A stretch of DNA of 64,000 nt, from the NCBI GenBank assembly GCA_002205965.3, contig NADL03000022.1:372001-436000 (forward strand). The letters run 5' to 3'. This document shows, piece by piece, positions 24,130 through 35,734 of this stretch. The stretch's first letter is position 1. Every line of letters begins with the position of its first letter. The translations under genes and the position numbers were made by a program. Source of the DNA: Kappaphycus alvarezii (Eukaryota; Rhodophyta; Florideophyceae; Gigartinales; Solieriaceae). The notes below the pieces were generated by a model, which worked only from the letters and a program-made list of their open reading frames with translations, did not search any database and was not told the origin of the DNA.

Positions 24130-25215
24130 GAAGGACGCTGCGACTCTGCCAGTATCTGAACCCCGCAGAAAGTCCTGTCGGCACCAGGAGAGAAAAGCTC
24201 CCGGAAGTTGCAGAATCCCGGATCCTCACACACTTGCTCGACGCGGCAAAGAGTGGTTTTGTGGTTGTTAAGGCTGGTTTGGCGAGAGTGGCAGCGCTAC
24301 AGCCAGGAAGGATTGAAGACCATTTAAAAACGATGTTCCTTACGACGAACGGGTGTATTCATTCCGGTCAGGATATCGGGAGGTCACGTAGCGAAGCCAC
24401 GGGAAGAAAGATCTGGCGAAAGCGAAGGTTGAGAACTAGGAACATGTGAAGAATTTAAAAATCCCGTTGGAGTTGGTGCTGCACAAGCACCCAGTCCTAA
24501 AAAGACCCTCCCCTAGTTTGTAATTTAAGTTAGATTGATGTGAGAGGGGATTACGGGATGAAAACCAAGGTGCTCGCGGACACTCAAGGGAACAGCGGTA
24601 GATATCGTATTTCGAAAGGTAAATGCATTGTGAAACACCTCACAGCTGTAGTAACTTTGCCATCTGCTGATAGCTTCTTGCCTCCTATTTTCATTTTTGA
24701 AGGGAAGCAAGTGATGCAGACTTGGTTCCGGCCGTTGAGCAAAGACATTTGGAAAGATAAACTTTGTGCTCCGATTTGGTTTACCCAGGCAGGCTGGTTC
24801 GACAAATAAAGCTTCACTGTAGGTGCAAAGAACGGATTTATGCAGTCGTCCATTATTTCTTTCCTCAGCGATCACATCCGTCGTTACACCAGATATATAT
24901 TACCTGAGAGCCAAATAATTTTCCTACTGCTGGATGGGTACAGATCTCGATGCGGATAGTAATGGTTTGCTAAAACCACAGCATCCAACGTAGAGATGGT
25001 TTAGCTTCCCGCCAACACAACGCATTTCTTGCAGCCTTGTGATAACACCATCAACAAGGTCTTCCAGTCTACAGTTCGGAGAACGATGGATTTGATATCT
25101 CAGAAATTCCTGATTGACTTCTCCGTTATGAATTCAAAACTCATTCTCGTAATTGCTGGATATCGTTCCTCACGAGGACTACAGGGGAAGATACGTTTCT
25201 AAATATGAACCTCTG
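24130..25215 (+). pseudogene. pogo/CENP-B-like DDE_1 transposase relic
   Basis: The N-terminal part (24170-24310) resembles the helix-turn-helix region of Tc5/pogo transposases (LPEVAESRILTHLLDAAKSG). The DDE core then reads IVKHLTAVVTLPSAD, PPIFIFEGKQVMQTW and FTQAGWFDK. There is an in-frame TAA at 24807, and the same frame continues with FMQSSIISFLSDH and FLLLDGYRSR (second catalytic Asp). In later frames FPPTQ and HFLQPCDNTINKVFQ match the LPPNTTHxLQPLD motif. The stop and frame changes mark it as dead. Confidence 0.75.
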
Positions 25216-27330
25216 GCCTCTGGACTTCATGTTCGTAGAAAAGTAGCGCAATAACTCAGAACAAAGCGTTGTCGCCGCTGGAATCTCGCACAGGCGTGCA
25301 CTGCATGACATCAGAGAAGCAGACCTATCGATCCAACCCTAATCCGTTGTATACGACTGCATTGATGGTATTCTGGAGAGGCATATGAAATGCAACATTG
25401 CTGTTGACGACTCCTTCCGGGCAGTATTGACTCGTTCTGCCGCTCCCCGCAGACTTTTCCAGGAGGGTTCTTGATTTTGGTCAATTTGCGGTTTACCCTA
25501 CGAATAGCGAGGTCATCTCTGCACGTAAGATTGCGGCGGAGTAGAAGCCCAGAAATGAAACGGAGAAGTGCAAGGAGGGGAGAGGAAACGTAAAACTGAG
25601 GAATAGAAGGCTGAGGCTGCACAAGAGAAGGCGAATCACACAACATTAGTCAGACCAGGATCTTCCTGTCCCTCTTCCAGTCCATCAGTTGAGGACAGAG
25701 AGTGTGTTTCCACATTACTGTCATTGGGCCATGAGGGGAATCAACCGACCTAACGCGTTTTATGTTTCGACGAAAGTATTGGTGACCAGTGTTGCCCCGC
25801 AGACCCGAACTACGGTCCCTAGTATTCGGAGGAGGTCTGAATTGGTGCTCTTTTTTCTGCTCCAAATAAAGCTGTTTCAAGCCTTTTCAGCGTGTGTGGA
25901 CCCTAGCTAGTCTACTTGTTTTGCTGTCATTTTTCCTTCTTTCTATTTCAGCGCACCATCACAGGGATAGTGGCAGTAGGCCGTTACCTGTCCAGAGGTA
26001 CTGTACAGTACTGTACTGTTTGTATGTTCTGCAAATACTGTAAAACAAGCTACCATAACCGGAGATAACGGTCTTTCTATTCAAAAACGCTCCGAATATG
26101 CCCTTGCAGGAAGGGTAGCTCGCATTCTACACTCGAATGAACCCTGGCCAGACGCTTTTTCTACCTTATCATTGAAAACTACCTCACCAACCTTAGACGT
26201 ACACATATACCCCCACCCTCACCGAGTCTTGCGAACCCTCTCCCGAGTATAAGTCGTCAAGGCGCATCCGATACTAGAGAAACCTATCGCCGTGACATTC
26301 TTTTTTCATCACCTTATATCTCGAAAACTACTCGGATGCCACCAGAATCCTACATGAATAAGTTTCTCACGACATCTCCTTGAGGTTCAAGGATGAATTG
26401 AAGGACTGCCCATGTTTTACTGATGAATGTTGAGCCAACTACATCGTTGAGTATAAGTATGCCTGTCATGACTTTTCATTACTGAGCTGAAGGCTTTTTT
26501 TTACCACCGCCCTGTTGCCTACTGCACTGAGGTTTTAGTTAATGTCCAACCTATTCCCTATTTTACAGGTCGCCAGATGCAACATGTACAGTATTGTCGC
26601 TGAGGTTCACACACTACCTAATTAATATGGACGTGGCTCAGTAACTAGCATGCTAAGCACGTGCTTCCCGTTTGCTTAATTCACAATACAATATTGCCGC
26701 CAAGTGGATTGCTTACGTAGTGGTCAACAAGTTGTACCTCAAATTGTCTGGTACGATCTGCTCCAAGGTGTGAGCGTACCTCGGAGCTATGGCAAATCCG
26801 GGTGGTGCAACACATAGTGCTTGTGCAAATCAGATAGGAAAGTGGGCAAAGGTACATAGCAGGGCACTAGAGCAGCGTATAGGTTCTTTACAAAGGCAAT
26901 TTGGTTCCGGCTGCAGAGACAACGGGACAGGTTTCGGCTGTACGTACATTGGTGCGGAGGCCTCAAAGATTAAGGTTTAATCCAAAGATTTTCCAAATAT
27001 CACTAGTTTACGTATAAGGAGGATCAAAAATCAAGTTTAATCATGCTCATGTATTGAGTCCTCCGCGGCATCACAATATTTGTCGAACATTTCAAGCTAA
27101 AACGGCAGTTACGAAATACTGAAAGTGGCTCTCCCCCTGAAATGGGCACACCGCTCAAGGTCTGAATCTCTGCGAGAATTGGATCTAATCGGTCGACTAC
27201 TGCAGACTAACTGCAGAATCAATAATCACTACTTGAAGCGTTAACCTGCAACCTTGCCGTGCCTGAATCACGTACGGTACCCTCTGCTCTCATAGATCAT
27301 CGCCCATCAGCCCCTTGATCCCATCGTGAA
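25216..27330. other. intergenic, no gene seen; one GTAC cluster
   Basis: No ORF here carries recognisable motifs. The cluster GGTACTGTACAGTACTGTAC at 25997-26016 belongs to the dispersed GTAC-rich family and lies about 1.3 kb upstream of the methyltransferase gene. Confidence 0.5.
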
Positions 27331-28339
27331 ATGCCAGAAGCCGTCCGAACGACCAACCACGCCCCCCGCAGTTTACTGCTATCCAAAATCGCCCGCTTCA
27401 TCAACACCACTTTTTCTCTCCTCTCGCCCGCCGCTTCAAACACTTTCAACCCCTCCCAAATCTCAAATGCCGTCACCTTCTCTTCCCAACTCTGCGCTGC
27501 CAGTCGCGCCTACGAGTCCCGACGCCCGCCAGAGGTCCGTCTCTTCAACGACCCATATGCGGAACAACTCGCAGGTCCCGAAGCCATGAGTGTTATGGCT
27601 CAAAGACGTAAGCAAACCGATCGGGTCTACATTCCGCGCATCCCTATCCGTACGCGCTACTTTGATGACTTTGTGGAGCACCACCTCGAAACGGCAGGCG
27701 CGCATCGGGTGCAAATGGTGTCCTTAGCAGCAGGCTTGGAGACACGAGCGTTTCGTTTGCGTATGTCAAAGGCAGTCTCGGTGTTTGAGGTGGATTGTCA
27801 AGAGGTGCTTGAGAGAAAAGAGCGTATTTTGGGGGGCTTGATGCCCAAGCCTGTGTTACAGGCAGGAAATCGGAGCTTAGTGGTGGCTGATTTGAGCAAG
27901 AGGGTGGGAACGGGGATTGGAGTTGCAGGGGTTTGATCGGAACCTTCGGACGGTTTGGGTTATTGAGGGTTTGCTGTATTACTTGGAAAGGGAAAGAGTG
28001 ACGGCGTTGTTGAAAGAGGTATTCGACTTGTCGTCAACGGGGTCGGTAGCAGTGATGTCCGTAGTTTCGAAGTTACGAAGAAAGGTCGGTGGAGGCGATT
28101 CAGAGACGGCGGCAAAGAACAGCGACGCAGTGGGCAAGTTGGCAGCAATGTTTGTATCAGATATGCCAGCGCCAAGAGAGTTAATGGAGGAAATAGGGTG
28201 GGAAGTTCTGGCGGTGGATAGATTGGGGGTGAGAACACTGATTTTGGATTATGGTCTGAGATGTGCCCTAACGTTGAATCGAACACTGTTTACGTTAGCG
28301 CGAGGAAGACCTGAGGTGCGTACCGCGGCATGCCCGTAG
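27331..28339 (+). CDS. SAM-dependent methyltransferase, leucine carboxyl methyltransferase (LCM/PPM) family
   Basis: Probably transfers a methyl group from S-adenosylmethionine to a carboxylate or small molecule; the true substrate is unknown. N-terminal LFNDPYAEQLAG and RTRYFDDF are typical of this family, the SAM-binding loop is MVSLAAGLETRAFRL, and an acidic strand motif FEVDCQEVLERK follows. The second part continues with GFDRNLRTVWVIEGLLYYL, the family's 'wi.EGLL.YL' motif. The frame steps twice between about 27890 and 27925; the intervening frame contains Asp-Trp where expected, so two single missing bases explain it. Full length of about 330 residues is normal. There are no introns and no nonsense codons. 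Start at 27331 is the first ATG of the long frame. Confidence 0.8.
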
Positions 28340-28659
28340 CCATAGTCGTGCAGGTGATTTGAAGCGTGCAAGGATATTTGTCTCTGGATCCCTAGGATAG
28401 ATGGCAGGTACTGGTTGGACCGTTACTTGCTGTGTAGGTTTGGAGACTTCGCGGCAAGCACAGTTTCCTGAGACTGGTCGCACCTCGTAGCCGACGGCGA
28501 TTAAAGCGCCTGTAGTTGGCTGAGAGCATCAGCCATCGAAGACAGTCTGTTCGCGCATCAGTGCGGTGAAGTGGAAAGATAATGGATCTGCTAGATGCGA
28601 GCTGAAGTGAGCATTAGGCACTGTTTTCCTCCGACTTGACTTTTGCCCAAAACCTCTCT

Positions 28660-29207
28660 CTACAGCATAACTGCGAAACGCTGCTTCAGAGAACTGCAAA
28701 TCACCGTGCGTACTTTTGCATTTAAAGTCACTGCGCCCTTCGCCGCCATGTTGACAAACGAATTGGTAATGGTGTGGCTGGTAGTCACTCCAAAGTCAAT
28801 GGGCGTACCTGGCTGGGATACTGGTTCTGTCAAAACATAATTCCAACACGCAGTTTGGGCCATGATGGGCAATCTTAACAATACAGACTTCTTCCGCCTT
28901 CGCGAATGGTCCCCTCCAGGACAGTACCATGTGTGAGTGTGATGAGGATGCGCTACAACTGCACTGGATGGGCAGAGAGGAAACCTGTCAAAATCATATC
29001 ACAGTTAACGTCAGTACGTGGACTAAACCTCAGTATTTGGACCAATATGTCAGTCGTGGCATTTGTGCATATAATCTCCTCTGCTTCCCAGTTAGATTTT
29101 GTCGGAAATTGTAGGCCACAGAAGGTATTATTGCTGATAGGTAACCTCCCGCGGGACCGCATCGCTATTGTCCTCTCAGCACCAATTTGGAAATTACCTC
29201 CTTGCAT
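28660..29207 (-). CDS. unassigned coding-like frames
   Basis: Two open stretches on the minus strand (28953-29207 and 28660-28881) have a composition unlike random sequence, with NNTFCGLQF, TNATTDILVQIL and TITNSFVNMAAKGAV. They may be fragments of one gene with frame breaks, divergent from the LPA1-like gene. I do not recognise a family. Confidence 0.25.
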
Positions 29208-29387
29208 GTGACCAGCTGAAGTGGTCTAGTGCAGCCCTGGTGCAGCCTGCGTCAGGAGACGGGCTTTGAAATCTTGAGACCCATTTCTCTCGTGGAGAGC
29301 ATACCGCAAGTACAATCTCTATCCAGCCTAACTTGCCCGAGCGTGTTCCTTCTCTACAGCGCTTTTCTGGCACTGATCTGCAAAAGG

Positions 29388-30564
29388 ATGCATTGCCTTG
29401 CAGCTTTTCTGGCGCCAACAATCTCCCTGACTCATCTTTGATCTCTTCATTCGCGCCAATAGCGCGCAAGAATGACCCCTATCATCCAGTCCGAGTATCG
29501 CTCTGTCGACCAATCCGTCATTCTAAGCGTTCATCCATTCGAGCTAAGATGCAAAACGAGACCGCCCGTGACGCAACAGACAAAGAGGAGCAATCCATCT
29601 CCGAGTTCCGGGAGACCGCTATGGATAGTAACGATGCGCCGACATCCACCCAGACCCCTACCCTCAAAACAGCAATACTCTCTGAGAACAAGACTAAGGG
29701 AAGAGACAGAGGCCCCATTTCGAAAGGCCCGAATGTTTGTCTATGGCGGCTCCGCCGTCTCGGCCGGTGTCGGCGCGTTCATAGCAACCTTGCGTGTCAT
29801 TGCCGCACTGGCGGGAGTCAGAGGAACCCAGCCGCTCAGCGAAACGGTATGCATCCCTATGTCATCTCCTTGGCGTGGCACTTAAGTTGGCCACTTGTAG
29901 TAGTAGTATCGACTCTTTTCCCATCCGTTTCAATTCCCAGCCCTGTGTCTTACTAACTCGAGCATCTGCGTGTACTTCAACAAATTTTTCGACAGGTGCC
30001 GAATGTAGCGGTCAACCTAGGTGTCATTGGCGTATGCGCACTCTTGCTTCGGTTTGAAACTAAGGCTGGTGAGCGTCGATTACAGCGTATGTCGCGGGGG
30101 GCGCGAATCGGCAATCTCCGTATTGAAGACTCGGCGACAAGACAAGTACTCCAATTAAAGGACCTTCGCGGCCGCTCTCGTATCGTTCTAGTCGCCGGTA
30201 TCGCTGAGAAAGTGCAAGAAGCCATGTCGACGCGGAAAACGTAAAAGACAGACTCTCCGAATCCAATCTTATGATCGTCCCGTTTGCAACGGATTCGAAT
30301 GAAGACACGGAAAAAGCCATGCGCTTCTGGAGAATGCGACCATATAGTGCAACAGAGTGGGGCAAATGGTACGAGACGGAGAAGGAGGTAGTAAAAGCAC
30401 GTATGGGGGCGAAGGCGGGGAAGTTCTGGTCATCATTGTGCGGTTAGATGGGAAGGTTGGAGCACGATCTCTGGGATCGCCCATGTGGTTAAAGTTGGTT
30501 GAAGAGATCAAAGGCTTCCTAAACGTGATCAGTACGGGAAGCCCTAGGCCTAAGAAAATATACT
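29388..30564 (+). CDS. LPA1/REP27-like photosystem II assembly protein, one intron
   Basis: Related to the C-terminal part of plant LPA1 and Chlamydomonas REP27, thylakoid proteins needed for D1 synthesis and PSII assembly. Seen: a possible plastid-targeting N-terminus (ATG at 29388), an acidic linker, then REETEAPFRKARMFVYGG and a first membrane helix (VSAGVGAFIATLRVIAALAG). After the intron come VPNVAVNLGVIGVCALLLRF (second helix), RLQRMSRGARIGNLRIED, LQLKDLRGRSRIVLVAG, NLMIVPFATDSNEDTE and IVRLDGKVGARSLGSP. The TPR repeats of plant LPA1 are absent. Frame steps occur near 29435, 29690, 30225 and 30415, the readable ones equal to one missing base. The start is tentative. Confidence is high for the family and moderate for the N-terminus. 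Confidence 0.8.
29847..29995 (+). other. spliceosomal intron in the LPA1-like gene
   Basis: 5' splice site ACG|GTATGC, perfect branch-point TACTAAC at 29951-29957, and 3' splice site GACAG|GTGCC, 38 nt after the branch point. Exon 1 ends on a codon boundary (PLSET) and exon 2 begins with VPNVAVNL, which matches the family alignment exactly at the join. The intron is 149 nt, phase 0. Confidence 0.85.
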
Positions 30565-30775
30565 GAACTTCAAGTCATGTGGCAGTTCAAACATATGCAA
30601 CTGTTCCCTGAAATCTCTGAAGCGGTACAACATCTGTTAGTGTTGGACTGACGAACCCCTTGACGAGGAATTTGGAGGAAGTTAAACTAGGAGCGGAGGG
30701 TTGAGGAGGAAGCTTGGATTCAATGCGAACTGACACGGGTGCTGTGAGAACGACCGACTTGTGATGAGCGCCTAT

Positions 30776-31674
30776 TCATGCGTCGGATATTCTGTCTTGT
30801 CGTGGTGCAATATCACCCGTCTCAGGCTGTGCATCGTCGCTGTTGAAGAGTGATGCCGAGCGCAAAGGAGAGAGCTGCACTGTGGCTCCACGCCCTGGTC
30901 CAAAACTTAGAGTCCTCCTGTTAGCCCTGGAGGGTGTATATACTCTGGCTGCAAATTGTTGTAAAGCTTCGTAAGCACCGCCATGTCGTTCCCTGTCATG
31001 TGCAGAAGAGCCTGAGGGCCTATTGGGCGGAGCGCTAGGACTCGATGGGGTGGTCTCTCCCTGATCGCACTGTGATTTTGTTTGAGGAGAAGAACATTCT
31101 GGAAAGTTGTCCTCTTGTGGTTTTGTTGCGTCCTTGGATAACTGTGGACAGTCAGATCATGTTTTCAGCTCGCCTTGTGCAGTCCGGCGTCCTAGGCGTG
31201 CGACCCCAAATATGCGGGGAGTCCTCAAGCCTCTTGCAGTCGAAATGTTGCGGAGAACATCCCCAAATAGGTCCGTATTCACCCGCTTCACTCCCTCTCT
31301 TCTTTGTTGTGTGGGGATCTGCCGCACGTCAGTCAGGTTAGACAGCTTCTGAGTCGAGTTTTCAAACTCTGCGGCTTTCCTTTCGAATTCCTCCTTTTGT
31401 GCGATCCTTTCTGCGACTCTTCGCCTATACAGAAAGAATACAAACGCACATACAAAAGAAGAAATGCAAGAAAGGTGCAGCATGCTATTAAGATAGCCTG
31501 CCCACCACGGATTTGGCGTTTCTTTTCCAAGAATGAGGGCGCGGCCCAGTACTTAAACCCCCTCGAGTCCACTACCCACGGGGCATACAAGACTCTTACA
31601 TCACCGTGTACTATACTTCTGAGATGACTCAGGCCAGTAGTTGAAGTACTGAAGACCTCGAACAGATTGAACAC
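30776..31674 (-). CDS. one-pass membrane protein with coiled-coil region, unassigned
   Basis: From the ATG at 31674 the frame gives about 55 residues, including VDSRGFKYWAAPSFLEKK. A single hydrophobic helix follows (AILIACCTFLAFLLLYVRL). After one frame step (one missing base) comes a charged, probably coiled segment, RVAERIAQKEEFERKAAEFE. The frame ends with a TGA at 31157-31159, yet stays open for another 126 codons to a second stop at 30776-30778, with Ser/Pro-rich sequence. Either the protein ends at 31157 or the first stop is an artefact or read through. No family recognised. Confidence 0.5.
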
Positions 31675-31980
31675 GGTTTTCGCGTTGTGGTCATCAACAG
31701 TTAGTTGAATAACTACCGTGAGTCCTGCGAAGAAACGGATGAAATTTCACAGCTTTCTCGACTCTCTGATAAACAGCAGAGTGCAGCTGATACTTTCGGT
31801 TTTATGGATTCAGTGCCCGTGTTCTCAAGGAAAAGTTGTTTGATACTTGCCTCTCGGTCGGGTTTGGAAGAGCAGAGAACACTAGCGGCCCTGGTCGCAC
31901 TGGAGCCACCTCGAAAACTGCATAGATAAACATTTTGCCGTTATTTGGGCGTACATTTTGCGCCATAGATGGCAAAGGCC

Positions 31981-33374
31981 TTACGTAGACGAGACTATTT
32001 TTGACCTTGGCACCCCGTCGTCATTAGCTGCGGGGCTCGCTTCTTTTCTCAACATTAGGATGCTTTTCACTACTGATGTCGAAGAGGTCATGAACAGGAC
32101 AGATGACAATTCGGATGGTGACAGGGACGGATTGTCACCGAGCAAAGTGGCCACTGTACCCGCAACGTGCGGACAAGCAAATGAGGTACCAGATTGAGCT
32201 CTAGTGGCTAGGTCTCCAGTATGCCACGCCGATTGAATATGCTCTCCAGGTGCATAAATATCAACGCAAGCCCGTAGTTGGAAAACTTGGACTGGAAGTC
32301 GTTTTCATTGACGGATGCAACCGTAATAGCTGCCTGCTCTGACGCCGGGGAATAAAGGCAACTGTCATTGTGGTTATTTCCGGCTGCAGTCACAACGATC
32401 ACTCCATGCCTGGAGATAGCACGGACTGCATGGTTGAGAGATGCGGAAAAAGTTGAAGTCATAGCCATAACTACAAGGGCAGGCCATCTTTTCTTCACGC
32501 GCATATCCGATAAGGACCACTCCAAACCTTGAACAAGTCTTGCAGCGTAGCCTAGTCCATTTCTATCAAGAACTCGGACTGAGACAAGAGTCGCTCGTTT
32601 CGCAACTCCAAATGTTTGCCCGCCAATTATACCTGCTACGTGCGTTCCATGCCCTGTGGCGTAAGCATCAAATGCATAGTCGCGATGATCCACGAGATCG
32701 GTCCCAAACAATGCACGACGAACTCCTTGAGTATCTCTAAACTCAGAATGCTGGTTCTTATGCCAGAATCTAAGATGTATACATAAACTCCTGCTCCGCC
32801 GTTTGAAACCGAAAACTTGGAGTCAAGAGGCAAGGCTCTCTGATCAATACGATCTAAGCCCCAAGGGATGGATTTCTGTGCGATGAGGAACGATATCAGC
32901 CCCAATCTCAAAGTAACCCTCGGCAGTCCCAAAACCTGTGACAAGTAGATATAAGTGATGATTTGTAGGAAGTGGGAGTTCGAGAGTGGATTGAAGGTTG
33001 CAATCGTTACAGTCAAAAGGCGGAGGAAGATGTGCACCTTGGGAAAAGTTAAGTTCAGCTGAACTCTGGAACGCAAATAAAACTGTGTCAAAATTTGTAA
33101 AGGAGGAGCATGTGGTGACTTTGACCACGTGGGTTCCAAGTTTTCTTGTTTCAAGAGGCTTTGACGAGACAAACTTAAAAAGTACTTGGCCAGAGTGGTA
33201 CTGCGCACCAAGGCTAACGTTTCGTGGCTGTCCGACAGTTGAAGTTCGAAACTTTGTCGCCTCAGAGAGTTGATAAACATGAGGAAAGTAGTCTGTGCCA
33301 CCATAAGCGCCTCCTGTATTGAAGAGGAGAGGTAAGAATAGGGTGATGTGAACAAGAGTTACAAGGCATGGCAT
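31981..33374 (-). CDS. secreted subtilisin-like serine protease (S8, proteinase K type)
   Basis: An endopeptidase, probably secreted: the N-terminus from 33374 has a signal-like hydrophobic run (LVTLVHITLFLPLLF). A propeptide-like region of about 150 residues follows. The catalytic domain shows VYVYILDSGIR (Asp, 32768-32770), TGHGTHVAGIIGG (His, 32649-32651), VIVVTAAGNNHNDSC with the oxyanion Asn, and GTSFACPHVAG (Ser, 32182-32184), ending at the stop 31981-31983. The triad is complete. Three frame steps occur, near 32880, 32745 and 32270; the last two equal one missing base each. Total length of about 460 residues suits a proteinase K-like enzyme. Confidence 0.85.
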
Positions 33375-33936
33375 TTGAGATTCAAAGAAAGGGTATTGCT
33401 TGTCCTTTTGGTAATGGGTGAGGTGGCGATCATTTTCAGATGTTGCTGGAGACGATGTGTGTTGAAATAGTTGGCGCAGTAGGCGAGGGTTTCAAAAAAT
33501 GTCAAATGTTTACACAGGAGAGCCGCTATGAAAGAAGTCTTTAAACGAGATGGAATCCGTGGAGATATTTTGGTCTCGAGGAGAGCGCTGGAAGAGAGCG
33601 ATTCCAATTGTCATTTTTCAAGTTCAGTGGGGGCAGGAGATGATGAGATTTAGGAAGAGAAGATTTATGAACATTCTCGCCAAGCAAAGCAAACTAACAG
33701 AAAGGTGACTTGAACATTCTTGTCTTGTAAAGTCCCATGGAGGCTAAAAGAACGTGTTATCCAAACGTTTGATTTATAATCTCGTTGATTATCCCAACAA
33801 GCTATTGCATGAACTGTTTGGGCAGGAAAATTATTCATCCATGATGTGTAAAAGCCGGGGATCTAAAGTATCAAGCCGTAACCTATATCAAACCAATGCT
33901 CTACAAACTCCCAACCTACATGTTACTGTCGAATAA

Positions 33937-34419
33937 GTGGTATCCAGCGACGGGACCGTATCCGGCAATTTGTTACCGCCTGCAAGAAGATTCCAGCTAC
34001 AGAGGGCCCCATCCTTCACTTTCTCATCAACACTTCAAAAACCCTCTGTTGAGCCCGCAGTGTCCAAGTCCAACCTCTCTGACAGGCTACTACCCCTTTC
34101 CCAAAGTCACGGAATACTCAAACCTCTGCTCAACCATCTCCATCTCAGACGGGGGCGCAATATTCCACCTACATGGTGTCATCGAGTCAAGACCAAGCAA
34201 TTAAAATTTCACACGCATTTCATTTCATCACTCTGCTCTAGCTTCAACTATTGCCTTCTATTTCGAAAGCGACCAAATGGCCCTTGTATTCACGCCGCTG
34301 GAGAACAATGTCCCTCTTTCCCCGGCGCTGGGAATCAGATCGGCCTGCTGCTTGCCGATGGCGGCTCTGGATTGTGTGGTATCGCAAGAGCGCACTACTT
34401 GGTATGCCGCCTGCTTTAG
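33937..34419 (+). CDS. 160-aa ORF, unassigned
   Basis: This is the longest open frame between the subtilase and the non-LTR element. It is Ser/Leu/Pro-rich, with no membrane helix or motif I can name, and competing frames overlap it. It might be a small gene or chance. Confidence 0.2.
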   Translation: MVSSDGTVSGNLLPPARRFQLQRAPSFTFSSTLQKPSVEPAVSKSNLSDRLLPLSQSHGILKPLLNHLHLRRGRNIPPTWCHRVKTKQLKFHTHFISSLCSSFNYCLLFRKRPNGPCIHAAGEQCPSFPGAGNQIGLLLADGGSGLCGIARAHYLVCRLL

Positions 34420-34531
34420 TGGTGCAGCCCTATTTCGTCTGTATAGTGCCTCTTACGGTATCCATGCACATGCACATGCCGTCAATTCTCCTTGATCTGT
34501 AGTACCAAGTTGCAGTGGTTCAACCGCTTAC

Positions 34532-34559
34532 AGTACCAACGTACCTATGTACTGTAAGT
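34532..34559. repeat. GTAC-rich cluster
   Basis: CAGTACCAACGTACCTATG then TACTGTAAG; a member of the dispersed GTAC-rich family, about 1.2 kb upstream of the subtilase start. Confidence 0.5.
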
Positions 34560-34672
34560 TCCTAAAAGAAGGGAAGAATGACACTTTACTGTTTGTAGAG
34601 AAGTCCGCACTACACAGGGCTTCGGGTTCCGCTAAATGAACGACTCCGGACAAGAGAATCTTTACTCTATGC

Positions 34673-35684
34673 TGATCTTGAGTGTACACCGACTGACCCA
34701 CTATTCAGTTAAGAGCTAACTGGATGTACCACATCGGTCACGTGCAGTGGGCCCGCGATATGATGCCCATAGCCACCGACGACCACAAAGTGCAACTGAT
34801 ACGCTGGTAGGATGCGTGTGCGAATCGTAGCGTCCGAGGTGTGGCATTTCCTAGCTACACGTGGTACAAACTCTTCGACAAATAATGCGGTATCCAGAGA
34901 AGGCGCACCGAGGGAGTCGAAAACCAGAGGCTGGAATCGGAAACATGGGTCGCGGGAGGGCAGAGAGGGGGGACCAGGCGCCTTGACAGCTTGTGCTGTA
35001 GGTCCTGGACCTTGCGGTGGTGCGTGAGGGCGGCAGCCCCACCGGCGACTTGCGTCGCTTTGGTGATGGAGGTCTGCTTGAACGTTGACGTGACGGCGAC
35101 GTCACATGCGATGGGTCGGTCTGGTAAGCCAGCTTCAGTGTCACGGGGGGATGCACGAGGAGAATGTCAGCGGGCCTGTAGTCCGTCCCGGGGAGGAGAT
35201 TCTCAACTTCGAACTCGTAGTCAAGGCCGGCGGCGCGGAACACGTGCCACGCGAACACATTGCGAACGGAGTTGTGGCGGTGAATGCGTCCAAATTCTGA
35301 GACGCAGCGTTCGGCGCATAGTCACCGTGGACATCCACGTCCTGCTGGCAGTGGTGGCATTTCAATGGCACCGAGTCTGTGTAGACCCGGAGACCGAGGT
35401 GCCTGCGCAGCATGATGCTCAGTGTGCTGATGACACCTTCGTCGCAGTGGTGGGATGGGCCCATAGGAACGCCGCCGCACCGGTGTGACGGAAGGCCAAG
35501 CCTCGAATCCGGCGACGTGTGAACGTGTCGGAGTGGCTGCTAGGACGAGGCACTCTCTTCCATAGTTCATCCTCCCAAAACTCTTTTGCCCTGGCCTCTT
35601 GCGGCGCCCGATTTAGATGAGATTGCAGGTTGACGGGCATGGCGGCAAGGGAGGCGGGTTTAAGAGAGAATCTTTTACTCTTTT
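34673..35684 (-). mobile_element. non-LTR retrotransposon, 5'-truncated copy with restriction-like endonuclease
   Basis: Minus-strand frames carry LKCHHCQQDVDVHGDYAP (about 35340-35390), the CCH-type zinc motif before a restriction-like endonuclease. HVFRAAGLDYEFEVENLL and GTDYRPADILL (about 35160-35250) follow; the RPAD segment is the PD-(D/E)XK core with its catalytic Asp. The 3' end at 34673-34720 is the terminal block shared with 23284 and 35686. The copy is 5'-truncated next to the other copy's 3' end. Confidence 0.7.
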
Positions 35685-35685
35685 T

Positions 35686-35734
35686 ACTTATCTTGAGTGT
35701 ACACCGACTGACCGACTGTTCAGTTACGAGCTAA
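35686..35734 (-). repeat. 3' terminal block of the non-LTR element (internal copy)
   Basis: Shares the CTTGAGTGTACACCGACTGA core (plus strand) with 23284 and 34673. Its position between an RT part and an endonuclease part shows that two copies abut here. Confidence 0.7.

Noticed and set aside
27331-28339. Bacterial contamination suggested by the LCM-family methyltransferase
   Set aside because: The gene lies between eukaryotic genes with the same composition and frame-break pattern; the family is also found in eukaryotes.
31157-31159. Selenocysteine at the in-frame TGA of the membrane-protein gene
   Set aside because: I see no SECIS-like element and no redox motif around the codon; stop, error or read-through are simpler.
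33937-34419. 160-codon ORF as a firm gene
   Set aside because: No motif and competing overlapping frames; kept only as a low-confidence entry.
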